Assembly: GCF_010667615.1 (NCBI RefSeq)
Contig: NZ_VYSG01000001.1
Location: forward strand, 496,001 to 560,000
DNA: 64,000 nucleotides
DNA from: Bifidobacterium choloepi
GTDB taxonomy: Bacteria > Actinomycetota > Actinomycetes > Actinomycetales > Bifidobacteriaceae
Direction of reading: 5' to 3'
In this document: piece after piece, positions 54,986-63,552 of the stretch
How the letters are laid out: every line of letters begins with the position of its first letter
Numbering within the stretch: the stretch's first letter is position 1
Notes under the pieces: model-generated
Databases searched by the model: none
What the model was told of the DNA's origin: nothing
What the model saw: only the letters and a program-made list of their open reading frames with translations
Position numbers and translations under genes: made by a program

Positions 54986-56344
54986 TCAGTCCTTGTTCGT
55001 GACGGTGTAGCCCTCCTGCGTGCCGTGTTCGGCGAGCTTCTCGCCGTAGGTCTTGAACGCGTCGGCGAGCGTTTCCTTGCCGGTGTAGGCGGGCGAGATG
55101 TCGTCGCCGTACTCGGTCTGGGCGAACGAGTTGTACGGCAGGTACTGGAACGTGTTGACCGGGCGCTGGGCGGCCTCGGCGAGGATCTTGTTGACGTTCT
55201 GGCCGCCGAAGTACTCGTTGGTCGTCTTGTTGGCGTCGGAGTCGGGGTCGACGAAGGAGTCGGAGTTGAGAATGGACTTCAGGGCCGGGAACGTACCGGT
55301 TTCGGACATCGTGACGGCGCCATCGCCGAGCGTCATGTACTCGATGAACTTATAGGCCGCGGCCTGGTTCGTCGACTGGGAGGAGATGGCCAGCGACGAT
55401 CCGCCGTCCTCGGCCGTGTAGTCCTCGCCTTCGGTCCACTGCGGCAGCTGCATGACGCGCCAGTTGCCGGACTGGTCCGGGGCGCCGCTCATCAGGTTGA
55501 CCGGCATCCAGGCACCGATCGTCAGCGACGCGATCGTGCCGTCGTTGAGGGCGCGGTTCCAGTCGTCCGACCAGTTGGCGATCGAGGTGTCGACGAGGTC
55601 CTCGTCGATGAGCTTCTGCCAGAACGCCGTGTACTTCTGCATGCCCTCGTCGTTCATGTCGATCGTGATGTTGTCGCCGTCGACGGTCCACGGCTTGGCG
55701 CCGGCCTGCGCGGCCTGGGCCGTGAACGGCTGGTAGTCCATCGAGCTTCCGGAGTTGTTCGTGATGTAGGAACCGGTGGCGCGGATCTTCTTCGCAGCCT
55801 CGTAGTAGTCATCCCACGTCTTGATGTCGTCGGCGTTGACGCCGGCCTTGTCGAAGACGGCCTTGTTGTAGAAGAGCACTTCCGGGCCGGAGTCGATCGG
55901 CATGCCGTACGGGTCGCCGTTGTACTGGAGCATGTTCCACGGGCCGGAGACGAACTTGTCGGCCTCGTCGGCGGCGCCGTACTGCTTCAGGTCCACGAGG
56001 TCGCCGGTAACGGCGAACTGCATGACGGTGGCGTCCTCCAGCATGACGACGTCCGGGGCGCCCTTGCCGGCGGCGACCGCGTTGGCCAGTGCCGTCTGCG
56101 TGTTCTCGGCGTTGCCGGTGGAGCTGAACTTGACGGTGATGCCGGGGTTGGCCTTCTCGAACGCCGCGATCAGCTTGCTCATGCTGCCACCGGAATCCCA
56201 GCCCCAGAACGTGATCTCGGCGTTGTCGGCGTCGCCCTGCGCGCCGCTCGAACTGCTGCTGCCGCTGCCGCATGCCGTTAGGCTCATGACGGTGGCCAGG
56301 GCTGCCAGCGAAGCGAGGACCGGAGTGAATTTGCGTGCTCTCAT
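54986..56344 (-). CDS. Sugar ABC transporter substrate-binding lipoprotein
   Basis: The extracellular solute receptor of the importer. The 452-residue precursor has a signal peptide with lipobox LTAC (lipidated Cys25) and a Ser-rich linker. A family 1 sugar-binding fold follows (ITFWGWDSGGSMSKLIAAFEKA, PYGMPIDSGPEVLFYNKAVF). It is the promoter-proximal gene of the ABC-GH42-lacI operon. Clustering with GH42 points to beta-galactosides such as galactobiose or galacto-oligosaccharides; the ligand is inferred. Confidence 0.93.
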   Translation of the reverse strand: MRARKFTPVLASLAALATVMSLTACGSGSSSSSGAQGDADNAEITFWGWDSGGSMSKLIAAFEKANPGITVKFSSTGNAENTQTALANAVAAGKGAPDVVMLEDATVMQFAVTGDLVDLKQYGAADEADKFVSGPWNMLQYNGDPYGMPIDSGPEVLFYNKAVFDKAGVNADDIKTWDDYYEAAKKIRATGSYITNNSGSSMDYQPFTAQAAQAGAKPWTVDGDNITIDMNDEGMQKYTAFWQKLIDEDLVDTSIANWSDDWNRALNDGTIASLTIGAWMPVNLMSGAPDQSGNWRVMQLPQWTEGEDYTAEDGGSSLAISSQSTNQAAAYKFIEYMTLGDGAVTMSETGTFPALKSILNSDSFVDPDSDANKTTNEYFGGQNVNKILAEAAQRPVNTFQYLPYNSFAQTEYGDDISPAYTGKETLADAFKTYGEKLAEHGTQEGYTVTNKD

Positions 56345-56418
56345 TGCTCTACTTCTTTCGAACCGTGAACATTGCCATCGGCGTCCTCAACTTCGAAGAC
56401 GGCGAAATGACATCCGGC

Positions 56419-56459
56419 AATACAGATCGTTGTATTTCCGGTTGGTACACTGTTGTACC
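56419..56459. promoter_or_regulatory. Two candidate LacI-type operators of the ABC-GH42 operon
   Basis: AATACAGATCGTTGTATT (56419-56436) and GGTACACTGTTGTACC (56444-56459) are inverted repeats about 75-115 bases upstream of the binding-protein start. Spacing between centres is 24 bases. The LacI protein at 49595-50653 is the obvious candidate ligand. Confidence 0.55.
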
Positions 56460-56536
56460 TGAAGAAGATGATACACCGGTGAACCACTTTTGCAAATTCG
56501 ACATATTCCGCTCCGCGTGTCGCCCGGAATCCGGCC

Positions 56537-56695
56537 GCTCTCCCCCGCACGGGCAGCAGGGGCGCAAGTCAGTCGCGGCAAAGATACTTGTCGGCGTCCG
56601 ACAGGCTCTCCCCCGCACGGACAACAGAGGCGCAAGGCCGACGCTTTCCAAGTTCGGCAGTATCCGTTCTCCCCGGCACGGACGACAGGGGCCGG
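56537..56695. repeat. Three spaced degenerate repeats, CRISPR-like in spacing only
   Basis: Units 56537-56568, 56605-56636 (32 bases each, about 29 alike) and 56666-56695 share CTCCCCCGCACGG and CAGRGGCGCAAG blocks. Unlike intervals of 36 and 29 bases separate them. No cas gene, leader or further units are present, and the third unit is diverged. I do not call it a CRISPR array. Confidence 0.6.
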
Positions 56696-56717
56696 TTGTC
56701 CATGCATGGGTGCGACA

Positions 56718-56881
56718 TCGCACTTTTCGACCGGTCATTTGGGAAGTGCGAGGTTTTTCTTTCCGGAGAAAACGAGAAAAAGGGAGAAGATGGCGGGATT
56801 CCGTCATCTCCTCCCTTCGGGAGATCAGTCGGGCGAGGCCGGGATCCTCGCACTTTCCAAATGCCCTTCCGGAAAGTGCGA
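56718..56881. repeat. 164-bp symmetric element with 34-bp terminal inverted repeats, copy B
   Basis: Ends 56718-56751 and 56848-56881 are 34-bp inverted copies with TCGCACTTT and AAGTGCGA borders. An imperfect palindrome (GGGAGAAGATGGCGGGA / TTCCGTCATCTCCTCCC) lies at the centre, 56782-56815. Total length and end length equal copy A at 48021-48184, while the interior has diverged. Confidence 0.8.
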
Positions 56882-56893
56882 AGTCTCCCCTGC

Positions 56894-58471
56894 CTATGCC
56901 GCCCGGCCGGCACCCCCAATACCCGGATTTTCCGCCAGAACCGGCGCCTCGGTGAGGTCGGCGCCCTCGTCGGGGACGGCCTCCTCGACAAGTTCGCCGT
57001 CGGCGAGTTCCTTTTCGAGTTCCCGGACAATCCTCGCGTGTTCCTTCTCGTCGATCCTGACCTTCGTCAGGAAGACGATCAGGGACAGCACGATCAGCGC
57101 GAGCGGAATGTAGTAGGCGAAGATCGAGAACGTGTGGATGTTGGACGCGGTCATGTCGGCGGCGGTCGCGGTGCCGGTCATGCCGGCGGCGACGGCGATG
57201 AAGCCGACGATGCCGTTCGAGAACGCGCCGGCGATCTTGTCCAGCATCGGGCGCACGGAGAGCGTGACGGCCTCGTTGCGCCGGCCGGTCTTGAGCTGCC
57301 CGTACTCGATCGAGTCGGTCAGGCACAGGATCGCCGTCATCTGGATCAGCGTGCCGGGGATGTAGAACAGGACCAGCGCGACGACGATGACCGGCAGGCT
57401 CTTCGAGCCGAAGATGAACAGCAGGTAGCCGCCGATCATGAACACGCAGCCGGCGACGTACAGGAACTTGCGCGGAATGACGCGGTTGAGGACCGGGTAG
57501 GCCGGCGCGGCAATGAGGCCGATGACGATCGGCACGACGCCGGCGATCGAGAAGGCGTCGGGCATGCCGAGCACGAACTTGAACAGGTAGAACAGCACGC
57601 CGGTGGTGGCGACGTTGGCGATCGCGTACAGCAGGTAGGACAGCGCCACCCACAGCAGCTGGTCGTTCTTGGCGATGGCGGCGAACGCCTGGATGGGGTT
57701 GCCGTTCTTCTGGGCCTTCTGGCGCAGCGCGCTGTCGCTTTCCTTCGTGCCGAACGCGACGGACAGCGCCGTCAGGATGCCGAAGATGCCGACGATGACG
57801 CCGAACGCGCTCCAGCCGGACTGACCTTCGGTCCACTGGCCGGTGAACTTGTAGGTGAAGAAGGAGACGAGCGGCACGACGACGACGGTGATGCCATTGT
57901 AGCCGATCGAGCCGGTGAACGATCCGAGCGACGTGTAGACGGAGCGCTCGTGGGAGTCCTCGGACAGTGCCGGAATCATGCCCCAGTAGGAGATGTCGCG
58001 CAGCGAGTAGAAGACGTCGAGGACGATGAACGCGACGACGAACAGGACGATGAACCAGCCTTCGGAGACGTTGACGAGGCCGAACAGGCCAGTGTAGACG
58101 ATCATCAGCAGGACGGCCGACGAAATGCCGCCGATGAGCTGCCACGGACGGAAGCGGCCGAGCCTCGTCGTCGTGTTGTCGACAAGGTTGCCGAGCAGCG
58201 GGTCGATGAAGATCTCGGCGATGCGGATGACGACGATCAGGCCGGTGATGATGCCGATCATCTTCGTCGCGAGCGCCTGGTCGACGCCGGCGAACATCGC
58301 GCTCGTCACGTAGACGACGAAGTAGGTGGACAGCGCGTTGTAGAGCGCCGCCTGGCCGAGATTGCCGAACGCGTAGGCGACGCGGCGTCCGTAGTTGACT
58401 TTCTTGCCGGTGCCGTTACCGGTCGATCCGGCGGCGACGGCGCCGCCGGTCTGCTGAGAGGCTTCCTGCAT
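56894..58471 (-). CDS. GPH-family galactoside permease (LacS-like, without IIA domain)
   Basis: A cation-coupled sugar symporter with 12 membrane helices. ATG 58471 follows AAGGAGA and gives 525 residues. RVAYAFGNLGQAALYNALSTYFVVY is the typical N-terminus. The loop DNTTTRLGRFRPW holds the Asp/Arg cation-site region of the family, and PGTLIQMTAILCLTDSIEYGQ matches the LacS/MelB loop. The C-terminal tail is acidic and too short for a PTS IIA domain. Divergent from GH2 lacZ with shared operator-rich DNA, so lactose or a similar galactoside is likely. Confidence 0.92.
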   Translation of the reverse strand: MQEASQQTGGAVAAGSTGNGTGKKVNYGRRVAYAFGNLGQAALYNALSTYFVVYVTSAMFAGVDQALATKMIGIITGLIVVIRIAEIFIDPLLGNLVDNTTTRLGRFRPWQLIGGISSAVLLMIVYTGLFGLVNVSEGWFIVLFVVAFIVLDVFYSLRDISYWGMIPALSEDSHERSVYTSLGSFTGSIGYNGITVVVVPLVSFFTYKFTGQWTEGQSGWSAFGVIVGIFGILTALSVAFGTKESDSALRQKAQKNGNPIQAFAAIAKNDQLLWVALSYLLYAIANVATTGVLFYLFKFVLGMPDAFSIAGVVPIVIGLIAAPAYPVLNRVIPRKFLYVAGCVFMIGGYLLFIFGSKSLPVIVVALVLFYIPGTLIQMTAILCLTDSIEYGQLKTGRRNEAVTLSVRPMLDKIAGAFSNGIVGFIAVAAGMTGTATAADMTASNIHTFSIFAYYIPLALIVLSLIVFLTKVRIDEKEHARIVRELEKELADGELVEEAVPDEGADLTEAPVLAENPGIGGAGRAA

Positions 58472-58591
58472 GATCGATCTTCTCCTTAGAAGAACCAGGT
58501 GGATCGTCCCGTCACGGGACTGCCGCGCGGTGGGCTCGGTTATGGTGCCGATGTCGTTATCGGTGGCGGTCATCGCTGACCGCCACGACTA

Positions 58592-58620
58592 ACAATAAAT
58601 CATTTTTCTATTTTTGTAAA
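58592..58620 (-). promoter_or_regulatory. Promoter of the GPH permease gene
   Basis: On the minus strand TTTACA (58615-58620) and TATTGT (58592-58597) are separated by 17 bases, about 120 bases before the start codon. The operator at 58625-58642 adjoins the -35 box. Confidence 0.55.
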
Positions 58621-58624
58621 ATTA

Positions 58625-58642
58625 TTTACTAGTTTTAGTAAA
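58625..58642. promoter_or_regulatory. LacI-2 operator candidate near the permease promoter
   Basis: TTTACTAGTTTTAGTAAA is a perfect inverted repeat of TTTACTA around a 4-base centre. The same half-sites recur at 58845-58865 and at the lacI-2 promoter (63498-63520). Confidence 0.65.
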
Positions 58643-58813
58643 ATTCAGGCGTGTCGTCATTGCCACCCGTTTCTTCTCGGCGCAATTTTTCCGTCAACAA
58701 TCGAACGATTCGTCCGCCCTGTCAAGCCGCCATTAAAGCCACTTTCCCGGCGTTGTCACCGCTGCCGAAGCGGATTGAATGCCCAAACCGGGCAGATTGC
58801 CAACGAACGCCGC

Positions 58814-58865
58814 TTGCCGTCTACCCCTATCGCGACTATCATCATTTACTAAATATATTTACTAA
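58814..58865 (+). promoter_or_regulatory. lacZ promoter with downstream operator pair
   Basis: TTGCCG (58814-58819) and TATCAT (58837-58842) are 17 bases apart. Two TTTACTAA copies (58845-58852 and 58858-58865) overlap the expected start point, the usual place for a repressor to block transcription. Confidence 0.6.
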
Positions 58866-58918
58866 TTTCGTTCACTATGATGACACGAAGAAGTGTTCAA
58901 CAGAAAGGAAGCGGCACG

Positions 58919-61900
58919 ATGGCCCTGACTACAACGACGTTCACCGAGGCTTCGCCGGCATCTGCGAATCTCCTGCTCCCCATGGCTTCCGCCATGCACG
59001 AGGACCTCCCCCGCAAGGCATGGCTGACGGATCCCGGCGTCTTCGCCGTCAACCGGCTCGACGCCCACACCTCCCATGCGGTGTTCGCCGGCACGCCGGA
59101 CGATCTCGCCGCGCCGTCCGGCCTGAGGCAGTCGCTCGACGGCGACGACTGGCTCGTCCTGATGGACCGCGCCGACCGGTTCGATCCGGAGCGCCCGGAC
59201 TTCGCCCGGCCCGACCTCGACGAATCGGCATTCTCGCTTATCGACGTGCCCGGCAACCTCGAGACGCAGGGCTTCGCGCGGCCGCAGTACGTCAACATCC
59301 AGTACCCGTGGGACGGCCACGAGGCACCACAGGCTCCCGACGTTCCGGCCGACGGCTTCGTGGCGCTGTACCGCAAGTCGTTCGACGCCGGCGAGGCGGT
59401 CGCTGCGGCGATCGGCGACGGCCGTCCGGTCACGCTGACGTTCGACGGCGCGCAGACGGCCATCTATGTCTGGCTCAACGGCGTGTTCGTCGGCTATGGC
59501 GAGGATTCGTTCACGCCGAGCGAGTTCGACGTCTCGGCCGTCGTGCGCCCGTCCGGCAACGTGCTGGCCGTCGCCTGCTACCAGTACGGCTCGGCGAGCT
59601 GGCTCGAGGACCAGGACTACTGGCGGCTGCACGGTCTGTTCCGCAGCGTCCACCTCGACGCCCGTCCCGCCTTCCATGTCGTCGACATGCCGTTCGTCGC
59701 CGACTACGATCCATCCACCGGCACCGGCACGCTGGCCGGCGACGTCGTCGTCGAGGCCGCCGTCGGCACCGACGGCTCCCTCGCCGCGCCGGCCCCCTGC
59801 ACCGTGCACGCCGTCCTGGCCGACGCCGCGGGCGACACCGCGTGGGAAGAATCGTTCACGGTCGATTTTGTGTCCGCCGATGGTGCCGACGGTCGCCGCG
59901 CGACCGCGCATGTCGAGGCGACCATCGACGACGTCGCGCCGTGGAGCGCCGAGCAGCCGACGCTGTACCGGCTGACGGTGACGCTGGAACGTGACGGCGA
60001 CGCCACCGCAACGGACGGAACCGCCGAAGCAGCCGCGACGGCCGAACCTGTCGGGATTGTCGAGACGGCGACGCAGCGGCTCGGCTTCCGCCGGTTCGAA
60101 CTCGATGCCGACGACCATGTCATGAAACTCAACGGCAAGCGGATCGTGTTCCGCGGCGTCAATCGTCACGAATTCGACTGCCGCACCGGCCGCGCCGTCA
60201 CCGACGACGACATGCGCCGCGACATCGCGACGATGAAGCGGCTCAACATCAACGCCGTGCGCACCTCCCACTACCCCAACCAGTCGCGCTGGTACGAGCT
60301 GTGCGACGAGGCCGGCATCTACGTCGTCGACGAGACGAATCTCGAGACGCACGGCACGTGGGCCGGACCGGCGGACGTCGAGACGCCGGCGACGGCGATC
60401 CCCGGTAGCCGCGACGAATGGCGGGCCGCCTGCGTGGACCGGACCGTCTCGATGGTGCGCCGCGACTACGACCATCCGAGCGTGCTGGTCTGGTCGCTCG
60501 GCAACGAGTCGTTCGGCGGCGACGTGTTCCGCTCGATGGCGACCGCCGCGCGCACGCTCGACCCGCACCGGCTCGTCCACTACGAGGGCGTCTTCCACGC
60601 CCGCGAGTTCGGCGACGTGTCCGACATCGAGAGCCGCATGTACGCGAAGCCCGACGACATCGTCGACTACCTGACGCAGGGCGCCGACGGTTTCGGCGGC
60701 ACGCTGACTGGCGACGCGGCCGCGAAGCCGTACGTCTCCTGCGAATACATGCACGCGATGGGCAACTCGGTCGGCGGCATGTCGCTGTACACGGCGCTCG
60801 AGGACCTCTACCCGCGCTATCAGGGCGGCTTCATCTGGGACTTCATCGACCAGGCGCTCGAGCAGGAGATTCCGGCAGCCGGCGACGGCGACCTGACTGT
60901 TTCCGGAACGCAGCACCGGTCGGCCGGCCGTCCGTCGGCGCGACTGGAGACGCGGCTGGCGTACGGCGGCGACTTCGACGACCGGCCGAACGACGGCGAG
61001 TTCGCCGGCGACGGCATCGTGTTCGCCGACCGCACGCTGTCGCCGAAGGCGCAGGAAGTGCGCCAGCTGTACTGCCCGGTCCGGCTGATGCCGGACGAGC
61101 ACGGCGTGACGGTCGAGAACCGCAACCTGTTCGTCTCGACCGGCGACGCCTACGTGTTCCGCGCGCGGCTGCTGCGCGACGGCGAACCGGTCTGGTCGGG
61201 CGACTATCGCCTCGACGTGCCGGCCGGCGCCACCGAACGCCACGACATCGACTTCCCGGCCATCGACGACGTGCACGCGGAATGGACGTTCGAGGTGGCG
61301 TTGCTCAACGCCGTCGAAACCGAGTGGGTGCCGGGCATGGAGGAACTCGGCTTCGGGCAGATGACAATTCGCACGCCGGAAGGACAGCCGACGGACAGGC
61401 AGAAGACAGACAAGCAGAAGACAGACACCGCGCCGGCGGCTTCCGCGACCGTCGTCGACGGCCGCTGGAATCTCGGCCTGCAGGCGGGCGACACCGCCGA
61501 CGGCACCGATGTCGACGTGCTGCTGTCGCGCGCGAAGCCGGGCATCGTCTCGCTGCGCCGGCGCGACCCGCGCCGTCCCGACCTCGTCGTCGCACCGCCG
61601 CAGCTGCTGACGTTCCGTCCGCTGACCGACAACGACCGCGGCAACGGGTCGGGCTTCGAGCGTGCCCAGTGGTTCGGCGCCGGCCGCTACGCCCGCTGCG
61701 TCAAGTCGGAGTTCTGGACACTCGACGGCGGCGAAGCCACGCCGGCGCCGCTGCCGGCGGACAGCGACGGCACCGTGCGGCGCGGTGCCGGCACGGGCAT
61801 CGTCGCCGAATACACGTTCGAGCTGGCGTGTCCGCAGCGTCCGCTCGTCACGGTGCGCTACCGGGCCACGGCCGACGGCACGCTGCGGCTGACGGCGACG

Positions 61901-62392
61901 TATCCGGGCGATGTCGACGCGGCGACGATTCCGGCGTTCGGTCTCGAGTGGGCGCTGCCGGCGTCGGTCGACCGGCTGCGCTGGTACGGTCGCGGACCGG
62001 CGGAAACCTACCGCGATCGCAAGGCCGGCGGCAAGCTCGGCATCTTCGAGTCGACGGCGGCCGACGACTTCGCGCCGTACCTGGTGCCGCAGGAAACCGG
62101 CAATCACGAGGACGTGCGCTGGATCGAGGCGTTCGACGCCGACGGCCACGGCATGCGCGTGACTGCCGCCGGCGAGCCGTTCGCGGCGAGCCTGCTGCCC
62201 TATTCGTCGCTGGCGATCGAGAACGCGACGCACGCGGACGAGCTGCCGCCGGTGCGTCACACGTTCCTGCGGCTGCTGGCCGGCCAGATGGGCGTCGGCG
62301 GCGACGATTCGTGGGGCGCCCCGGTCCACCGCCAGTACCAGCTCGACAGCTTCAACCCGCTCGTCCTCGACGTGACGATCCGGCTGAAGTAG
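58919..62392 (+). CDS. lacZ: GH2 beta-galactosidase (LacZ-type)
   Basis: A large cytoplasmic beta-galactosidase acting mainly on lactose. The ATG at 58919 follows AAAGGAAG; 1,157 residues, slightly above the E. coli length. The five-domain order is complete: sugar-binding and immunoglobulin-like domains, a TIM barrel with acid/base Glu530 in WSLGNES and nucleophile Glu609 in SCEYMHAMGNS, and the C-terminal beta-galactosidase small chain (WYGRGPAETYRDRKAGGKLG). A Lys/Thr/Asp insert (TDRQKTDKQKTDT) precedes the last domain. Divergent from the GPH permease, convergent with and overlapping lacI-2. Confidence 0.95.
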   Translation: MALTTTTFTEASPASANLLLPMASAMHEDLPRKAWLTDPGVFAVNRLDAHTSHAVFAGTPDDLAAPSGLRQSLDGDDWLVLMDRADRFDPERPDFARPDLDESAFSLIDVPGNLETQGFARPQYVNIQYPWDGHEAPQAPDVPADGFVALYRKSFDAGEAVAAAIGDGRPVTLTFDGAQTAIYVWLNGVFVGYGEDSFTPSEFDVSAVVRPSGNVLAVACYQYGSASWLEDQDYWRLHGLFRSVHLDARPAFHVVDMPFVADYDPSTGTGTLAGDVVVEAAVGTDGSLAAPAPCTVHAVLADAAGDTAWEESFTVDFVSADGADGRRATAHVEATIDDVAPWSAEQPTLYRLTVTLERDGDATATDGTAEAAATAEPVGIVETATQRLGFRRFELDADDHVMKLNGKRIVFRGVNRHEFDCRTGRAVTDDDMRRDIATMKRLNINAVRTSHYPNQSRWYELCDEAGIYVVDETNLETHGTWAGPADVETPATAIPGSRDEWRAACVDRTVSMVRRDYDHPSVLVWSLGNESFGGDVFRSMATAARTLDPHRLVHYEGVFHAREFGDVSDIESRMYAKPDDIVDYLTQGADGFGGTLTGDAAAKPYVSCEYMHAMGNSVGGMSLYTALEDLYPRYQGGFIWDFIDQALEQEIPAAGDGDLTVSGTQHRSAGRPSARLETRLAYGGDFDDRPNDGEFAGDGIVFADRTLSPKAQEVRQLYCPVRLMPDEHGVTVENRNLFVSTGDAYVFRARLLRDGEPVWSGDYRLDVPAGATERHDIDFPAIDDVHAEWTFEVALLNAVETEWVPGMEELGFGQMTIRTPEGQPTDRQKTDKQKTDTAPAASATVVDGRWNLGLQAGDTADGTDVDVLLSRAKPGIVSLRRRDPRRPDLVVAPPQLLTFRPLTDNDRGNGSGFERAQWFGAGRYARCVKSEFWTLDGGEATPAPLPADSDGTVRRGAGTGIVAEYTFELACPQRPLVTVRYRATADGTLRLTATYPGDVDAATIPAFGLEWALPASVDRLRWYGRGPAETYRDRKAGGKLGIFESTAADDFAPYLVPQETGNHEDVRWIEAFDADGHGMRVTAAGEPFAASLLPYSSLAIENATHADELPPVRHTFLRLLAGQMGVGGDDSWGAPVHRQYQLDSFNPLVLDVTIRLK

Positions 62393-63453
62393 CCTGCAGC
62401 CCCTCTCCTTTCCCCGCTTTCTCCTCTCTTGATGTCGCGCCAGACGAGGCTCGTCGACAACGTGACGTGATGGCGGACCGTGCGCTTCGTCGCGATGGCG
62501 TCGGCGAGCGTGCGGATGCCGGTGTTCGCGAGTTCGTGCTGGTCGATGTCGAACGTCGTCAGCGCCGGCGACGTGTACTGGGCGATCGGCTGGTTGTTGA
62601 TCGAGATCAGGCTGACGTCGCGCGGCACGATGACGCCGGCGGCCGTGAACGCCTGCAGCACGCCGACGGCGATGACGTCGGCGGCGCAGATGAAGGCGTC
62701 GGGCAGCCCCTTGCCGCCGGCCGGATGCGAGCCCGGCTTCGTGCCGAGCTCGGCGACGATTCGTTCCCCGAGTCGCCGTCCGCTCTCGACGTTGAACGTG
62801 CCGCCGATGAAGTCGAGACCCTCGATGTCGAGGCCGAGCCGCGGCGCCCAGTTCTCGAATGCGACGTGCCGCATGTCGTCGGGATAGTCATGGGTGCCCA
62901 TGATGTGGCCCAGGCCGCCGATGTAGCCGACGCGGTACATGCCGGCATCCACGCACGCATCGAGGGCGTCGAGGATGGTCTGCGACAGGTCCGGTGCCAC
63001 CGAATCGAACATGTTCGGCGCCGGGTTCGTGTCGAGGAAGACGCCGTACGGCAGCACGTCGTGCAGCGCGGCGAGATCGGCGTAGTCGTCGAGTTCCGCG
63101 CCGACGGCGACGAATCCGTCATAGTCGCCGGCGGCGGCGATCAGGCCGGGCACGTCGCGGTGGAACGTGCAGGTCATGTGCTGCTCGGCCGCGCATTCCA
63201 CGACGATGGTGCGCAGCGCGGCGAAATACTCGTCCTGCACATGGTCCTCCGGATTGACAAGGTCGAGGACGGCGATGGTGCGCGGCAGCGTGCCGTGGCC
63301 GCCCTGGATTTCGTAGCCGAGCTGTTCGCATGTCTCGATGATCTTGCGTCGCGTCGCGTCCTTGATCGACAGCCTGTCGTCGCCGCTGAGCAGCCGCGAC
63401 ACCGTCGCCTGCGAATAGCCGGACTTCTCGGCGATCTCCTTGATCGTGACCAT
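62257..63453 (-). CDS. LacI-family repressor with C-terminal extension antisense to lacZ
   Basis: A repressor likely controlling lacZ and the GPH permease. ATG 63453 follows GGGGAGGA, giving 398 residues. The helix-turn-helix is TIKEIAEKSGYSQATVSRLL; the sugar-binding core ends at the usual LSTSLVWRD. Instead of stopping, the frame continues for about 60 residues with low-homology sequence, overlapping the last 136 bases of lacZ on the opposite strand. Its own promoter region carries the TTTASTAAA operator pair (63498-63520), suggesting autoregulation. Confidence 0.88.
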   Translation of the reverse strand: MVTIKEIAEKSGYSQATVSRLLSGDDRLSIKDATRRKIIETCEQLGYEIQGGHGTLPRTIAVLDLVNPEDHVQDEYFAALRTIVVECAAEQHMTCTFHRDVPGLIAAAGDYDGFVAVGAELDDYADLAALHDVLPYGVFLDTNPAPNMFDSVAPDLSQTILDALDACVDAGMYRVGYIGGLGHIMGTHDYPDDMRHVAFENWAPRLGLDIEGLDFIGGTFNVESGRRLGERIVAELGTKPGSHPAGGKGLPDAFICAADVIAVGVLQAFTAAGVIVPRDVSLISINNQPIAQYTSPALTTFDIDQHELANTGIRTLADAIATKRTVRHHVTLSTSLVWRDIKRGESGERRGAAGYFSRIVTSRTSGLKLSSWYWRWTGAPHESSPPTPIWPASSRRNV

Positions 63454-63497
63454 CGAATAATCCTCCCCGTGCTTCCCCCGGCCGCGACCTCGCGACC

Positions 63498-63520
63498 TTT
63501 TAGTAAAGGATTTTACTAAT
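63498..63520. promoter_or_regulatory. Operator pair upstream of lacI-2
   Basis: TTTTAGTAAA (63498-63507) and TTTTACTAAT (63511-63520) face each other around three bases, 45-67 bases before the lacI-2 start. They are the same half-sites seen at 58625-58642 and 58845-58865. Confidence 0.6.
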
Positions 63521-63552
63521 ACTATCACGCGGATTTACATGACATCACGGCC

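Larger units (their letters stand above)
56345..56893. other. 549-bp intergenic mosaic: operators and repeats
   Basis: From 56345 to about 56480 lies the leader of the binding-protein operon, with two operator-like inverted repeats. From 56537 to 56695 is a three-unit spaced repeat. From 56718 to 56881 is copy B of the 164-bp element, ending 12 bases from the GPH permease stop. No gene is supported. Confidence 0.7.
58472..58918. other. 447-bp divergent control region of the permease and lacZ
   Basis: An AT-rich region with facing promoters and several TTTASTAAA operator half-sites, listed separately. An ACGATTCGT motif lies at 58705-58713. No gene is present. Confidence 0.75.

Noticed and set aside
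56537..56695. A true CRISPR array
   Set aside because: Only three diverged repeats with unequal spacers, no cas genes and no leader in the window.
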